Below, piece by piece: positions 26,087 to 37,922 of a stretch of 64,000 nucleotides of DNA (its first letter is position 1; each line of letters opens with the position of its first letter). Position numbers and translations under genes: made by a program. The notes under the pieces are model-generated. The model did not search any database. It was given only the letters and a program-made list of their open reading frames with translations, and was not told the DNA's origin. The DNA comes from Siphonodentalium dalli (lineage: Eukaryota > Mollusca > Scaphopoda > Gadilida > Siphonodentaliidae), in the NCBI GenBank assembly GCA_032622095.1, contig CP136061.1, positions 200,870,244-200,934,243 on the forward strand, given 5' to 3'.

Positions 26087-26248
26087 ATTATACAATGTTG
26101 TGTACAGTATGAGTTTTTCTTGTACGAGTTCAGGTTGTGGTGAAAAATCATATTGGACGAGACACGCCAGTGTCGAGTCCAATATAATTTTTCACCACAA
26201 CCTGGACGAGTACAAGAAAAACTCATACTGTACACAACATTGTATAAT
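26087..26248. repeat. Hairpin element of about 162 bp
   Basis: Nearly perfect arms of about 70 bp ('ttatacaatgttgtgtac' ... 'gtacacaacattgtataa') flank a short centre around 'gacacgccagtgtc'. The open frame across it is a palindrome artefact. The right flank (26230-26290) and 26500-26660 match, in inverted order, 40500-40740. The hairpin is therefore probably one part of a larger dispersed element. Confidence 0.85.
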
Positions 26249-26494
26249 GACATTTTTATTATCCATCTGTATGTTTATCCAAATTTTGGAAATAAAACTT
26301 TGTGGTTATTTTTGGTATTTGTCTGTACTTAATTCTCTATAAAGGCCTGTACCGTATATTGATCATCAGAAAGCATGATTTGGAAAAGTAAACACGGAAG
26401 TGAGAAAAAACTCAATGCGGAAGTGAAACGTCTGCTAAAATCCATCAATGTTGCGCGCTCATCACAATTTCACCGATTCATTTCGCAATAGAGT

Positions 26495-26665
26495 TAATTC
26501 GTGACGTCACAGAGTCCAATATGAAAAGTCATATTGTACAGTCGGGAGTCCAATATGACTTTCGGGAGTCCAATATGACTTTTTCCAGGACGATCACATG
26601 GCGGCTTTTGCCCAATCGGAAATGGTGTTAGTTAAGGGATGGATAATAAAAAATGATATTCCGAT
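26495..26665 (+). repeat. Dispersed element segment shared with 40500-40740
   Basis: It contains repeated 'gagtccaatatgactttc' and a conserved stretch starting ATGGCGGCTTTTGCCCAATC. That stretch reads 'MAAFAQSEMVLVKGWIIKND' here and 'MTAYAQSEIVLVKGWIINNN' at 40560 on the minus strand. The conservation may simply reflect recent copying of the repeat. Confidence 0.6.
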
Positions 26666-26827
26666 ACTCATATGTACTGTATACGAGGCCAATGAGCGGT
26701 ATTTCATTCTTGTAGTTTTCCATGGTATTACCAGAAAGAGACGATTTTCGGGAATTATAACTCGTTTTAATGTATCACGAACAGCCTCAATATAACAGCA
26801 ACAAGTTGAATGATATACATGTGTGTA

Positions 26828-29125
26828 TATATACTAGCAGGGTTACCCAGGTTAAAGTGACGTAAAACCCTCTGAACGCTGTGGATATTTGGTGGGAATA
26901 GAGGATACTCTTGCTCAAAGTGGTACACTTATTCTCATTGTTGACACTTTCTTCTATGTATCTCTTTTGCTAGCTCATTATATGAATGCCCTAATTCCCA
27001 TCCCCATATGAATATGACAGTTAAGAAGATATAATTGTTCAAGTGACTTAATTCGGTCACCATTTGTCGAGATTGTGAACTTTGAATGCCAAACACTCCT
27101 TAGAATGATATGTAGATGGCCTGGGAGATAACTATATAACTTTGGTGGATATCGCGAATAGAACAATCTTATCAATGCTAGTGCATCTCCTCTCGCCACC
27201 CATGACCCAAACAACACCAAGTGTGAGAAGAACGTGCATATTATTTGGTGGAAATTAGTGCTAAATATATTTATATCAGCTTTGGTGCAACTTACCTCCG
27301 CATGAATGACTTGAACGGCGCCACTTTTGACATATTTAAACCACGTCCAATGGACCCATGCATGCATGATATAATGGAAATGATTATATATGTTTGGTGA
27401 TAATCGACAACTAAACCAATTCGTTTCATAGTAATCATAGTCATTACTCCCCCATCATCTCTCACCCAAACTGCACCATTTTCTAGTCTTTAAATCACAC
27501 GATTATATTCCTCGTATCATGGAGAAGAATAATATATCAATTTGGTGGAAATCTGCACTAAAAATATTTTTTTTAATCAATGTTTGCATGCCCCCCCCCC
27601 CCCAGTGCACCCTGACTCGGACGGCGCCACATCATGGAGGTGATTATGTATACGTTTGGTGGAAATCGGCGACAAAACTATTTCAAAATATTTTGCTGTC
27701 CCTCTCCCTTTTCTGCCCTGACACAAACAGCGTCACTTTTGAAAATTTTAACCCGCACCAATATCTTCATCGTAAAAGGTTACCTCTATTAGACCGCCTT
27801 GGTGCGATATTGTTGTACCCCGTGAAGTTATATATAGAAAACATACAGACAGACAATTATTCGCAAATATATTAAGGCACCAAATGTTAGGTTTTTAACA
27901 CGCACGATTTGATTCCTCGTCTCATTTGTGAAGAACGTGTATGCATTTGATGGTAATTGGGACTAAAATTGTTTTTATCAGTTTTGGTGACCCTCCCGTC
28001 CTTATTTCGGACTCAAGCCGCGCCACTTTTGACATCATTAAACCACGCACTAAGACTCATTATGGAGATGAATATTATATAAAACTGGTGAATATTGGCG
28101 AGTATACAAATTCGTATCAAATTTAGGGCCCTCATATCTCTCTCTGAAACGGCTCCAATTTGGCATATTTAAACCACACGATTAGATTCCTCTTATCACG
28201 GATTATGTATGAATCTGGTGGGAAATCGGCGCTAAACATGTTGTTTATCAATTATTGTGTCTCTCTCACCCTCTATGCACCCTGACCCGAATGCCCCACT
28301 TTTGACATCTTTAAACCACTCAATTAGAATCCTGATATCATGGAAATGACGATTTTGAAGTTTGGTGCTAATCGGCGACTAAACATTTTTTTTATCAAAT
28401 TTAATGCCCACCCCACCCACACCACCTCTAACAGAAACATCACCAATATGGCGTCTTTAAATCACACGAATAGATTCCTCGTATCACGGATAAGAATATG
28501 TATCAATTTAGTGGAAATTGGCTAAAATATTGGGTATCAATTTTGGTGCCCCTCTCCCTTTCAGTGCACCCCTGACTCGAATGACGCCATTTTTGACAGA
28601 TTTAAGCCACGCCATAGACTATTCATACCATGGGGATGATTTTGTATAAGTTTTGTGGCAATCGGCGACTAAACCAATTCTTATCAAATTGAGTGCCCAT
28701 CCTCCCAATCTCTCATCCAAACGACACCAATTTGGCGTCTTTAAATCACATAATTAGATTCCTTATATCATGGAGAAGAATGTGTATCAATTTGGTATCA
28801 ATGTTGGTGTCCCTCTCCCCTTCCGTGCATCCCTGAACCGAATGGCGCCAGTTTTGACATATTTAAACCACATCATTAGATTCCTCATATCATGGGGATG
28901 ATTTTATATAAGTTTGGTGGCAATCGGCGACAAAATAAAATTCCGCCCGTCCCCCTTATCTGCCCCTGACAACAACGGCGTCACATTAGAAAATTCTAAC
29001 CTCCACCATTATCTTTCTCGTAAAAAAGTTACCCCTGTTAGACCAAATGGAGAATAATCTTGGTCAAAGTAGTAATTTTTACAAATATATATCCAAATGG
29101 ACAGCACACACCGTCAGTCTTATAT
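26828..29125 (+). repeat. Composite tandem-repeat element, copy A
   Basis: It starts 'tactagcagggttaccc', then has a unique leader ('ttttgctagctcatta...gttcaagtgactta'). About twelve degenerate units of roughly 165 bp follow, with recurring phrases 'tttaaaccac.c.attagattcctc', 'atcatgg.gatgatt', 'gtttggtggaaatcggcgac' and 'cagtgcacccctgactcgaa'. A 'cagacagacaatta' block lies near 27848 and a C run at 27591-27603. The same architecture recurs at 43319-46140. It has no credible gene; the short open frames follow the units. Confidence 0.8.
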
Positions 29126-29144
29126 ATTAATTAATGCAGCGACT

Positions 29145-29380
29145 ATATATAGATGGCGAAATAGTTTTCGTTCGTTTATGGCCAATAGTTGCGTCCCGAA
29201 TCGAGAAGTATATATTTACAATTGAGCGTAGTTCAGACGACGTTTTCTATGGAATGGTATGGCCGATTTGCTTGAGATTTTCGGCGATGTTAGTAGAATT
29301 CTACATTCCTCCAGTTGGCATAGCATCTGAATACTAACTTATCAGTTTCACGCACCCGAACAAGTCCATAATATTTATTT
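29145..29380. repeat. Dispersed repeat, inverted partner of 14740-14960
   Basis: See the partner entry. An open frame of 67 residues (29134-29337) lies inside but has no recognisable motif. Confidence 0.55.
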
Positions 29381-29439
29381 AATATATGTAATAAGCGAAC
29401 AGCCACACGTTGCCCTGATCAAGCACACTCACGATCTAA

Positions 29440-29625
29440 CAAAGTTTGTGTAATTTAGTTCATTATGTTTGAAAAGTCCCACTATAACCAAAGAACTATA
29501 TCACATAATAAGTGATTTGGTTCTCCGCTTATTTTATCAACACAAATATCTAAACTCACATGGAAAACAACACGCATGTCATAAATCAGTCAAATCAAAC
29601 ACAAAAGTTCTAATTTAATGCCATT
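29440..29625 (-). pseudogene. Coding-looking remnant shared with 53330-53490
   Basis: On the minus strand this gives 'DICVDKISGEPNH' in one frame. The copy near 53400 gives 'DICVDKIIGEPNH', with flanking similarity at 'LLCL' and 'GLFK'. Here the frame is broken by stops before and after. The family is unknown to me. It could be a captured exon or a transposase piece. Confidence 0.4.
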
Positions 29626-29829
29626 TTGCAGAGTAGCATGCACAAATCGACAAGTCCTACTACTCTACATCTCAGTTCTGTCAATCAGTTTATAGTGAGG
29701 GAATTCTTCTCAACGCATGTAGGACATTTGACATTGGGCTGGGAGGGGGTCAAATTCCCCATGTTTTGTAGGAAACAACCAGCGCTAAATACAGAAAACC
29801 ACAAACTGGTACCCAGTCGGTGACGGATT

Positions 29830-31337
29830 CAGAAAAGAAGCATGACTGGTGCTTTGCAGGTAGAGATTGATTGATTTGATTATGCATGTGTATCGTAAAT
29901 AGTTCAATAATTTTTAATTGTTATTCAATTGTATATACACTATGTACATGTAGTATATATTGTATCACAACGAACATCGAATAAAGACATATTGTATGAG
30001 ATAAGGGGGTGTCACTATCTCTCGAAATTGTTCTATTTCTCTCGCTATTACTAAAATATCTCTACAATAATTGTTTTGGCTGTGGTGGTTTTATATTACT
30101 TTCTAAATAAATTAGTTTAATACAAGTAAAGTGTAAACGATTAAGTGTTCATAAAATAAACAGACTATCCGGGAGACTCTTCTCGTGTTTCGTGGATAAT
30201 TATCTCGTTTTGATTGTATGAATTTCTCTTTTCTCAGCAAACAGTGACTACATGTATAAAGTGTTCCCATTCATTCTGGAAAGTTTGAATTTGAACGCAC
30301 TGAAGTGCTATATTTCTGCCTGTGTGTTATCTTGTTTCGATATCCCGGAATATCGATTTGATGGTAAGTTGATCGGGATTAAATTTGGTGTGTACACGTG
30401 ATACTTAATAAGCATTAGTAATAGGTATACGGTTTTATGTTTCGTCTGCCAAATGCGCCGTAATTTCCTGTATTGCTCTGAATTAATTTACTGCGGAGTT
30501 TAATAAACCTTAATTCAAACTGTATGTCGGCAAATCTGTAATTACTGGGCAGGCTTAAATGTATGTGCGTGTGTGCTAACGCAGGCGATTAGCACATACA
30601 TGGTGTATAGTATCTTTTGCTAAGAGTCATCTGAATTTGTGCTAGGCTGACAAAATAGTATTTAGTAAATTCTATGCTTACTGTCTGTTTTCATGGTTGA
30701 AGAATAAAAATTTAGATATCTTTGTTGAATTCAGATCGTGCTAATATTGATTAAAACGTATAATTTAAAACGAGAAGATACAATTATGAGTATACATATA
30801 TGCATCATCGTTGTAATCCCAGTTGATCAGGATTAAATTTGGTTGTGCACATGTGATACTTAATAATCATTGTATAATTCAGATCGTGCTAATATTGATT
30901 AAAACGTATAATTTAAAACGAGTACCAAATTGTTAAGTAAATGTGGAATAGTAGAATTTATCCATTTTAAGAAATGTTCCAGTTCACTAGTGATGGGTCT
31001 CAATTCACCAATGATAAGATCCGTTCACTACCCGAACATCTATGCAACAGATTTTAGGTAAAATAAGTGTGCACATATGTTTGAACTAAACACTAAACAC
31101 TAGACTCACTTTTGTTTGAATTGAATTGCTAATGGTTATTGCGATACGGTATTTTGTTACGCGGTGTAAAGCACGTCTGTTTTGGGACCATGTACAGAGA
31201 ACTCGCAAGTGAACTGGACACGTATCGATGGTGAACTGGACCGAAAATCACAAGATGATCTTTTCTCATGGAACAGTTCCTACCCCGTGATATTATATAG
31301 TTCAATCATAATATGATCTCTCCTCTTGATGTTGTTG
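29830..31337. other. 3' flank of the membrane-protein gene
   Basis: This region lies downstream of the minus-strand gene's stop codon and may include its 3' untranslated region, but I saw no clear minus-strand AATAAA. It holds local duplications: 'ttgatc.ggattaaatttggt' near 30370 and 30822, and 'cagatcgtgctaatattgatt' near 30732 and 30881. Confidence 0.45.
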
Positions 31338-31624
31338 TTATCTCGTTGTTTCGTCTCTAGACGTAGTCTGTTCGTATGATGGTGGGGGAGCATTTGCTTT
31401 CTGCATTGGGCCCTGGTATTCCATGTGTACTGGGTGCGGCTGAGGCTGATAACCTGCCTGTTGGGGCTGGTATCCTGCTTGCTGAGGCTGGTACCCGGCT
31501 GTTTGTGATCCTGGCTGCACTACAACATTGTGGGTAGGGTAGCTTCCTCCATATTGTTGTGTCGTGACTGTCGCCACTACAGGTCCCTGTGGTGATCCCA
31601 GTATCTGGCCTGGTTGTCTGCGAC
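31338..31624 (-). CDS. Shisa/WBP1/VOPP1-like (STMC6) membrane protein, last coding exon
   Basis: This exon encodes the cytoplasmic tail of a single-pass membrane adaptor. It opens after a good acceptor (TTTTAACATTGTAG at 31625-31638) and runs in frame to a stop at 31338-31340. The tail begins with basic residues (RRRQPGQ), has three 'AGYQPQQ'-like repeats, is rich in Pro, Gln and Tyr, and ends near 'NAPPPSYEQTTS'. PPSY is a PPxY motif of the kind bound by WW domains, for instance in NEDD4-type ubiquitin ligases. The leading G-T joins the final C of the previous exon to make an Arg codon, so the phases agree. Related proteins are membrane adaptors in trafficking and signalling; the exact subfamily (CYYR1, WBP1, VOPP1 or Shisa) is not decided. 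Confidence 0.85.
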
Positions 31625-32619
31625 CTACAATGTTAAAAGGACTTGTCTCATTTCAACCTCAAAACGTGTGTACGGTTTAGCGATTAAGACCAAAAATATA
31701 TAAAATGTATATAGTATGATATAGTGTATCATGTTGCTTTAATGTCCAGACTTGGTTGTGGCTATTTTATTAAATCACTGCCATGTGATTGTAAAATTCA
31801 CTCAATGTTCACTAAAATGGATAATAATATAGCATTTAATATTGTTATCCTTGACCATTATGCCGGTACTGTTAGTTTGAGTTGTTCGGAAAGAATATTT
31901 TACTCGGGAAATTATTTCACCGGAAAGCAGCTATCAAATTGGTTTAGATACATGTAATATGGGGGTATACGTATGTGTCACCCCCACCTAAAATCACAAA
32001 TAGCTTCGCGAATAAAGCAGAAAAAGGTCAGGTTACTACGAATTTGGCCGGTGGTTCAACTGGGCAAAGGATCAGACTGATGTGCGTAATTCGGCAACAA
32101 CACTTAAGTTCAAATTCACGGCAGTAAAAACACATTACAAAAATTATTTTCTTCTCAAAGTAGATATACAGGATTCGCGAATGAATATTGATTTCTGAGC
32201 TGTCGTCTCCTATGGTCGTTGTGACTCTTCTGACTGTTTTCGCACGCGTTCAATGTCACTTGTTGAATGGTCTTATTATTGGTCAAAAACTGCGAAAAAA
32301 TACTCTTTGCGCAAATAAGCTTTGTTTGCTGTCATTGTGCGGTTATAGTGGTGTGCTATTCATCTCACCATATGCATCTGTTCTATTCAGTTCCGATTTG
32401 CGCAAGGATAATTTAATACGTTCCATACTAAGTGCTCATATGCGATTAGTCTCATTATGAACTGTTAAGATAATAACTTAAATAAGTTCAACAAACGATC
32501 ATATATTTCCAAAAAATCAATATGAATATTTCTGCTCCTGTATTATCTGTTTTATGGATAATAGACCGTTCCATTGTATAATTTATAACTGAATTGGGTT
32601 AATGAAGAATAATACTCAC
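31625..32619 (-). other. Intron of the STMC6-like gene
   Basis: It begins GTGAGTATT at 32619 (minus strand) and ends TTTTAACATTGTAG at 31625. Splice phase is codon position 1|2. Open frames within it on the plus strand (31724-31957, 32188-32460) lack recognisable features. Confidence 0.8.
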
Positions 32620-32696
32620 GTCTGCAACAACAGCATGCGATAACGCAGATTATGAACACAACCACGCCAATGCTGCCAGCGACTGGCCACCATAAA
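32620..32696 (-). CDS. STMC6-like gene, transmembrane exon
   Basis: This 77-bp exon is bounded by an acceptor (TTATTATTCCACAG) and a donor (GTGAGTATT). It encodes 'LWWPVAGSIGVVVFIICVIA' followed by CCCCR. That is one hydrophobic membrane span with a juxtamembrane cysteine cluster (possible palmitoylation) and then positive charges, which puts the next exon in the cytoplasm. Its first base completes the Pro codon begun by the upstream exon (CC|T). Confidence 0.88.
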
Positions 32697-33995
32697 CTGT
32701 GGAATAATAAATTAAAATGATAGTTCATCATCATAATATTTTAATCGAAACAATCATCAGGCTTTTGGTCCCCATACATGTACATATATAGTTTACAAAA
32801 GTAACTAGAATGCACTCATATGAGCTGTCCATGCTTGCTTCCATCACAAGTTTGCCATGCGTGTTGCGTCTTGCCAACAAAATATTGAACCGCGGGTGCT
32901 GGTCCCAAAATGAGTCTCTGTTCAATAGTGACGTCATGTTTGATGTCACATAACAGATCGAAGAGAAGAACTGTTTGGTGGAAAATCATACCACGCAGAT
33001 ATAAATGGGCTAGTATATAGCAGGATGCACGTTTGTCACTACAATTTCGACGAAAACATAGAGTCGAATTGCAAAAGAAATATATATACTGCACGTCGGC
33101 GTGTATAGTCGAATTTGACAACATCAAACCTGATTGTAGGACTCGGCTTCGCGTCATCCTTCATTCAGTTTCTTTGCGGTCAAATTCGACAATACACACA
33201 GGTGCCCAGTGTAATATATTCTTAAATGATCATTCAGTTTCACGAATCAAGAATTTTAATTCTGTCATGATCTTCAGATATGATATCATTGATATATGAA
33301 CTGCATTTTCTGAAAAATATGTATTTTACAGAAGTTCTTGGTACCTGAAAACGGTGAGATTTTAAACATTTTCCATGTCATACAAGTAAAGTAAATAATG
33401 CTATATTATCCAATCGTTCGGTGTTTCTTAAATATTGCGTCATTATCATCGCTCGTTACAAATTTAGCAAAGCAAATCCTAACGATAATAAATCCTTAAA
33501 TTTCACTATAAATTATAAACAATCTTTATAATATTCGTATAGTTATTAGTCATCAATATGTCGTGAACATATAATATACAGATGGAATAAATTTGCGTTC
33601 CTGTCACGCGCATCATCATAACACAAGTCATCGGCTATATACTGCTATACACCAATAACATTTCGCAATGATGTCAGCCCTCCAGTGAGTAGAGTAGAGA
33701 ACATATGTCATAGGAGCTCCCACCCGAATATCTTCAGGATGATAAATTTCCAAAAGAAAGAGCATTCCTTACAAGAAGCAACCTTTATTCATCTGAAAGC
33801 AGGTGGGAAGCCTGGTCCACGGAAGATGAGGTACCGAAAGGTAGACAATTCGATAGGTCACTTCAAGAGAGTATTCGGCGCAGGGAACATCGACGTTCTG
33901 GAATATATGGACGGTGTTTCTAATAGCATCCACCCCTACATGTATATATGTTGTCAATGTAATGTTATTTTTTTGTTATTATACTGAGTATTGTT

Positions 33996-34160
33996 GGTAC
34001 TCTGAAGTACCAAATATTGTCGGTACTCTGAAGTACCAAATTGTAGGTACTCTGGTGTACCTAATATCAAGACAGGTAATCTGATATACCTGCTTCTGTA
34101 ATCTGGATTGCCAAAAATTTAGGTACTCCGGAGTACCAAATATATAGGTACTGTGTGGAG
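33996..34160. repeat. Array of 16-bp palindromes GGTACTCNGNAGTACC
   Basis: Six units start at 33996, 34022, 34046, 34075, 34097 and 34122, about 22-29 bp apart, with AT-rich spacers. They include two copies of GGTACTCTGAAGTACC, the perfect palindrome GGTACTCCGGAGTACC, and variants. A partial seventh unit follows near 34147. A lone copy, GGTACCCTGAAGTACC, is at 36121-36136 in the same intron. Confidence 0.85.
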
Positions 34161-34585
34161 AACATGCCCTGGTACCAAACACTCGAAATTACGAAAAATA
34201 TATGACGGCAAATTAAAAATGTGGCATGTTTGATTCCAAATTATGCCACGGAGTTTAGACATCGAATTAAGTACAAACCACGATCAAGGTTCTTCCAGAT
34301 GATGTCTCAAAATGAAATAATCCAAATGATATTACTTTTATTAGTATAGAACATTGGTCGTGTTTTTAAACACTTATTTCAAGGTTCAATACCCCGATTT
34401 CAGGATATCCCCGGCCTGTTCCCCGCATATGGAGTAAAATGTGTCTGCATGTCTAAAATAATTGGCCATATTTCTTAATTTGTGTGGAATAATATTAATG
34501 TAAACATTCTAAATCAAATATCTTAAACACGTCTGGGTGAAACACCAATCGATCTATAATAGCCCAATAATAATACAAACTACTT

Positions 34586-34671
34586 TGTGATAAATCGCAA
34601 ACCTTTGCAAATCGCAAACTTCTATACAATAAATATATGCGATTTAGTACAAAAGTTTGTGATTTATCGCG
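34586..34671. repeat. Short inverted repeat
   Basis: 'gtgataaatcgcaaacctttg' and the reverse complement of 'caaaagtttgtgatttatcgc' form arms of about 21 bp around an AT-rich loop. It is probably a MITE remnant. Confidence 0.65.
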
Positions 34672-36169
34672 GATATATTTCTATGCATTTGCACTAAAGG
34701 GCTTTAACCGTATAAACATAAATTATACATCTTCAACAGGTCCGTGTGAACTATAATCGCTCTATAATAGCATGCTCGGGCTAAGTTAGACCGATTATGG
34801 AAGAGGTTATTTCCTAGCAAAGTGGAAATGGCCGAATCGTTCAGCATGATAGCCACACATGTTTTGATAAGAACATGGCACAATGGTCTACATATACATG
34901 TATCTATACCTATGCTCTAATTGCCCCCCCCCCTGACGACGTTGACCACTGATATTACCGCGTTATTCGACCGCCTTGATGTTATTAACCATTATTAAAG
35001 CAATCCTACCATGGCCGACCATCGTACCTTTTTTAAAGTCAGCATTATAACCACCACAGTTATGGCATGGCTTGACGCTGCATTGATGATGCAGTTGCGA
35101 ATGTCGGTGGCCATGTGAAAATTAATGCGGAGTACAGTGGTCGCAAAATATTATTACTAGTACCGTAGTAAGATTACCCGCGGTTGCCACATGTCAACCA
35201 CTTGACCATGGTTGAACGACGGTATGGTATAACCGGTGTCATTAACGCCCTACAACTTTGTTAAAGGGGACGATTAATTAAAGCATATATGTAGTTAGTT
35301 ACAGTGAACAAAGTCAACTTCTAACAAAAGCTTGTGACGGATTCAGTGATGATGTGTCCAAGAGATTATCCGTCATTCCATACATATATCACAACAATAT
35401 CACAGCGTCATCGGCGTTTCAATCAAAATAATAGCAGACTCCGTGACTGGCGATATGTTATGCGACATGGTTCTCAAGTCACGTTTCGATGAAAAATGAA
35501 GAATATCACCCATCGTCCTTTGTGCAGGTACTTACTTGTACGTTGTAGGCTTGTACCCAACAAACTCGTGACTGACTTATGAGTCATGATTGATCTGTGA
35601 TGTCATAATTCCGACTAGTGTCTACATTATTGTATTCTCGTAATCGTAGTCACCAGTGGGTGACTCTTGTGAGTTAATTGGGCCGTTTATAATTTGTGAA
35701 ACTTAAGTATCTGTCTTTTGACATGCACAACACTGTTGTACATGTCAAGTGTAACCCCACTGCACTCAGCCTGTTGTTGGTTGAATTTGGTCCGTCTCAG
35801 ATCACTGCAAATTGCTGCTCTCGTGCAGATGAAAATATAAATGATTAGCCACCGTTAATTTTCGGAGGTTATAACATCTTGTCCCGTTCATATACAAACA
35901 TAACCCAGACAGTGCTAACAATATTCCAGGTTTATAAGAAGCAAGTTAGTGGCCGGACGCCGCCGTTTTTGTGGAATTGTATCGTGCATCATGTGATGCA
36001 ATCACGTGGGTCACCATTAGGTTTTGATATCGACTAGTACTAAATGCTTGAAGGTATTACATCAATATATAGAACCTAATGCTTCTCAATACCCAATGCT
36101 TTGAAATTGAGAGACGTATAGGTACCCTGAAGTACCTACACGGATTGTTATATCTAAGTGTCTAAGCCA

Positions 36170-36660
36170 GATTTCGCAGAGTTGGAATTTGTTCGTTCAT
36201 ATAGGAACCGAAGTCAGACAGTTTTAACAATTAGTCCACAACTTTATAGATCACATTTTCCCAAAAACAATTTCAGCGTGGCGATGACACGGGGAAAGAT
36301 ATTCGTGAGTGATAAAAGTAACCGCTCATAAATATAACATAATTAGACTAATTACGGACGCAAGATAATACGGATCTGTACATTGCACAGAATGAATATA
36401 CCAGATCATTGCACTGTACACAACAATTAAGAATAAATATGAGTACTGTATGGAGTCACTGCCGTGTATAATTTGGTCGCCGATAAATATATTGTTGAAT
36501 TTTGACGGCATAAACTTGTAAACACGCACATTTTTAACTTTGATGGGGGCCCATAAAACGGGGATTCACAGTATCATTCACTGTACAATTGATGACACGG
36601 TATGGGACCGTCGGATTACGACGGTCTGACACCGTCAAACCGACAGTATTTTTTCAGTGT
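36170..36660 (-). repeat. TIR-end repeat, third copy
   Basis: Its reverse complement matches 54715-55200, and in part 51240-51525. Shared features are the 'aatactgtcggttt' end, 'ccgtataatttggtcgccgat' and 'ccacaactttatagatcacatttt'. It looks like one end of a DNA element whose outer end reads CACT(C/G)...AATACTGTCGG. The opposite end of this copy was not located. Confidence 0.7.
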
Positions 36661-37262
36661 TTAATTGGTTGTCGTAAACTTTGAATTTGTGAACACTCTG
36701 TGAAATTAGCCATGCGGCGGAAAAGTTATTACGCTAATTTTAGCTATTGGGCGGGGTTTATTGGAATCGCGCTGGCTGAAGGAATACCCCTTGCCTTGGG
36801 GATTCCATGCGTCTATCGCATGATTGGTTACATCGCTTTACTGATGATGTTCCGATTGACAGGAAATTAGTATTATATGCTTGTAGTTATGGAACCCCTA
36901 CCCAATTTAGTCAGACTCAGTACCTGAAGCGTTTGAGTATGATTTTAACTGGACTCAATCCTGGTCATTTTCACTAACACAATTGTAGTCTAATTGCCTA
37001 ATTAGTCATTTTTACTAACCGTTCCTAAGTCATTATGACTAACATCACCCTATGGTTCATGATTGTAATTCTGGTAAGATAAATGGACGTATATCATTTC
37101 CTTCAAGCTGGGATGTCAATATACCAACAGACAAACAAATCACACACGAGTTACAAAACGAAATGTTCGTATTCGGACGGTTGGTTGGGTCACCGGACGA
37201 AGACGTCGACTATATGCCCGAGCCTCCTCTGGGATGTCAGTCCATGTTCGGTATATACTCAC

Positions 37263-37359
37263 GGGCAACACGATCCTCCGCAACAAAAGTAGGAATCCTC
37301 ACAAATGCTAGCAGACCTGCCATCGTAACAAACCTGTATCGACTCTACAATGTTGACAC
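37263..37359 (-). CDS. STMC6-like gene, cysteine-rich extracellular exon
   Basis: This 97-bp exon lies between an acceptor (ATCTTTGTTTCAG at 37360-37372) and a donor (GTGAGTATAT). It encodes 'VCYDGRSASICEDSYFCC' followed by GGSCC. That is the six-cysteine pattern C-x8-C-x5-CC-x3-CC found just before the membrane span in Shisa, CYYR1, WBP1 and VOPP1 proteins. The last two bases start the Pro codon finished at 32696. The first two bases complete a codon from an upstream exon that I could not find; it should carry the start codon and signal peptide. A plus-strand open frame at 37052-37363 is an antisense shadow. Confidence 0.85.
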
Positions 37360-37922
37360 CTGAAACAAAGATAAAGCGCTGTGTAACAACCATTGCTAGA
37401 TAATGTCATGTTTAGGGGGGGGGGGTAATTTATACCATTTAGTCAATTATATCACTTTGGTCTAGTTCAAAGGGAGGGTTGCATTTGTTAATTCAGAGTT
37501 GATACTCGTATAGGTAGAACCTATATCCACATATAGTTCACCTCACCCATAAATTGCACCCGCTGATTGGTCGAAAGCTGTGTTATATTTTAATTGTATA
37601 GTATCGTGCTAAAATTTAGCATAATATACCAAACTAGCATGAAAAAAAGCAATGAACAGAAGCAACAATCCCAAAAACAGATATACATACAATTTGTTAT
37701 GTCCACCAATTTACTGAAGCGTATTCAAATTAAATTTAAAACATTGCTGTGAACATTGTTTTCACATGAATTACGTCCACTTGCGAAGTGGCAACATTCG
37801 GTTGAATTCACCTTCTAATCAAGTTTCTCGAGTTTTCTTACATTCAAAACAAAACCTAAATACTGCGTATTTCGGTTTATTGAACTAGATTTCAAAACAT
37901 TCTTGCGACTATTATATTTCTC

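Larger units (their letters stand above)
32697..37262 (-). other. Intron of the STMC6-like gene, 4.6 kb
   Basis: The donor is GTGAGTATAT at 37262 and the acceptor is TTATTATTCCACAG at 32697. It contains several repeats annotated separately: the 33996-34160 palindromes, the 34586-34671 hairpin and the 36170-36660 TIR-end repeat. Long C/G runs occur (34924-34932). None of the short open frames in it looks like a gene. Confidence 0.8.

Noticed and set aside
26043-26342. 99-residue frame
   Set aside because: Half of it is the reverse complement of the other half (hairpin at 26087-26248).
27519-27875. 118-residue frame and a similar 158-residue frame at 44363-44839
   Set aside because: Both are readings of the same degenerate 165-bp repeat units, with a C run inside the first; no codon-level conservation was evident between them.
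32816-33157. Minus-strand 113-residue frame as an extra exon of the membrane-protein gene
   Set aside because: The 37263/32696 junction joins in phase without it, and it shows no splice sites or related motif.
37052-37363. Plus-strand 103-residue frame
   Set aside because: Antisense to the cysteine-rich exon, whose splice sites, phase and six-cysteine pattern are far better supported.
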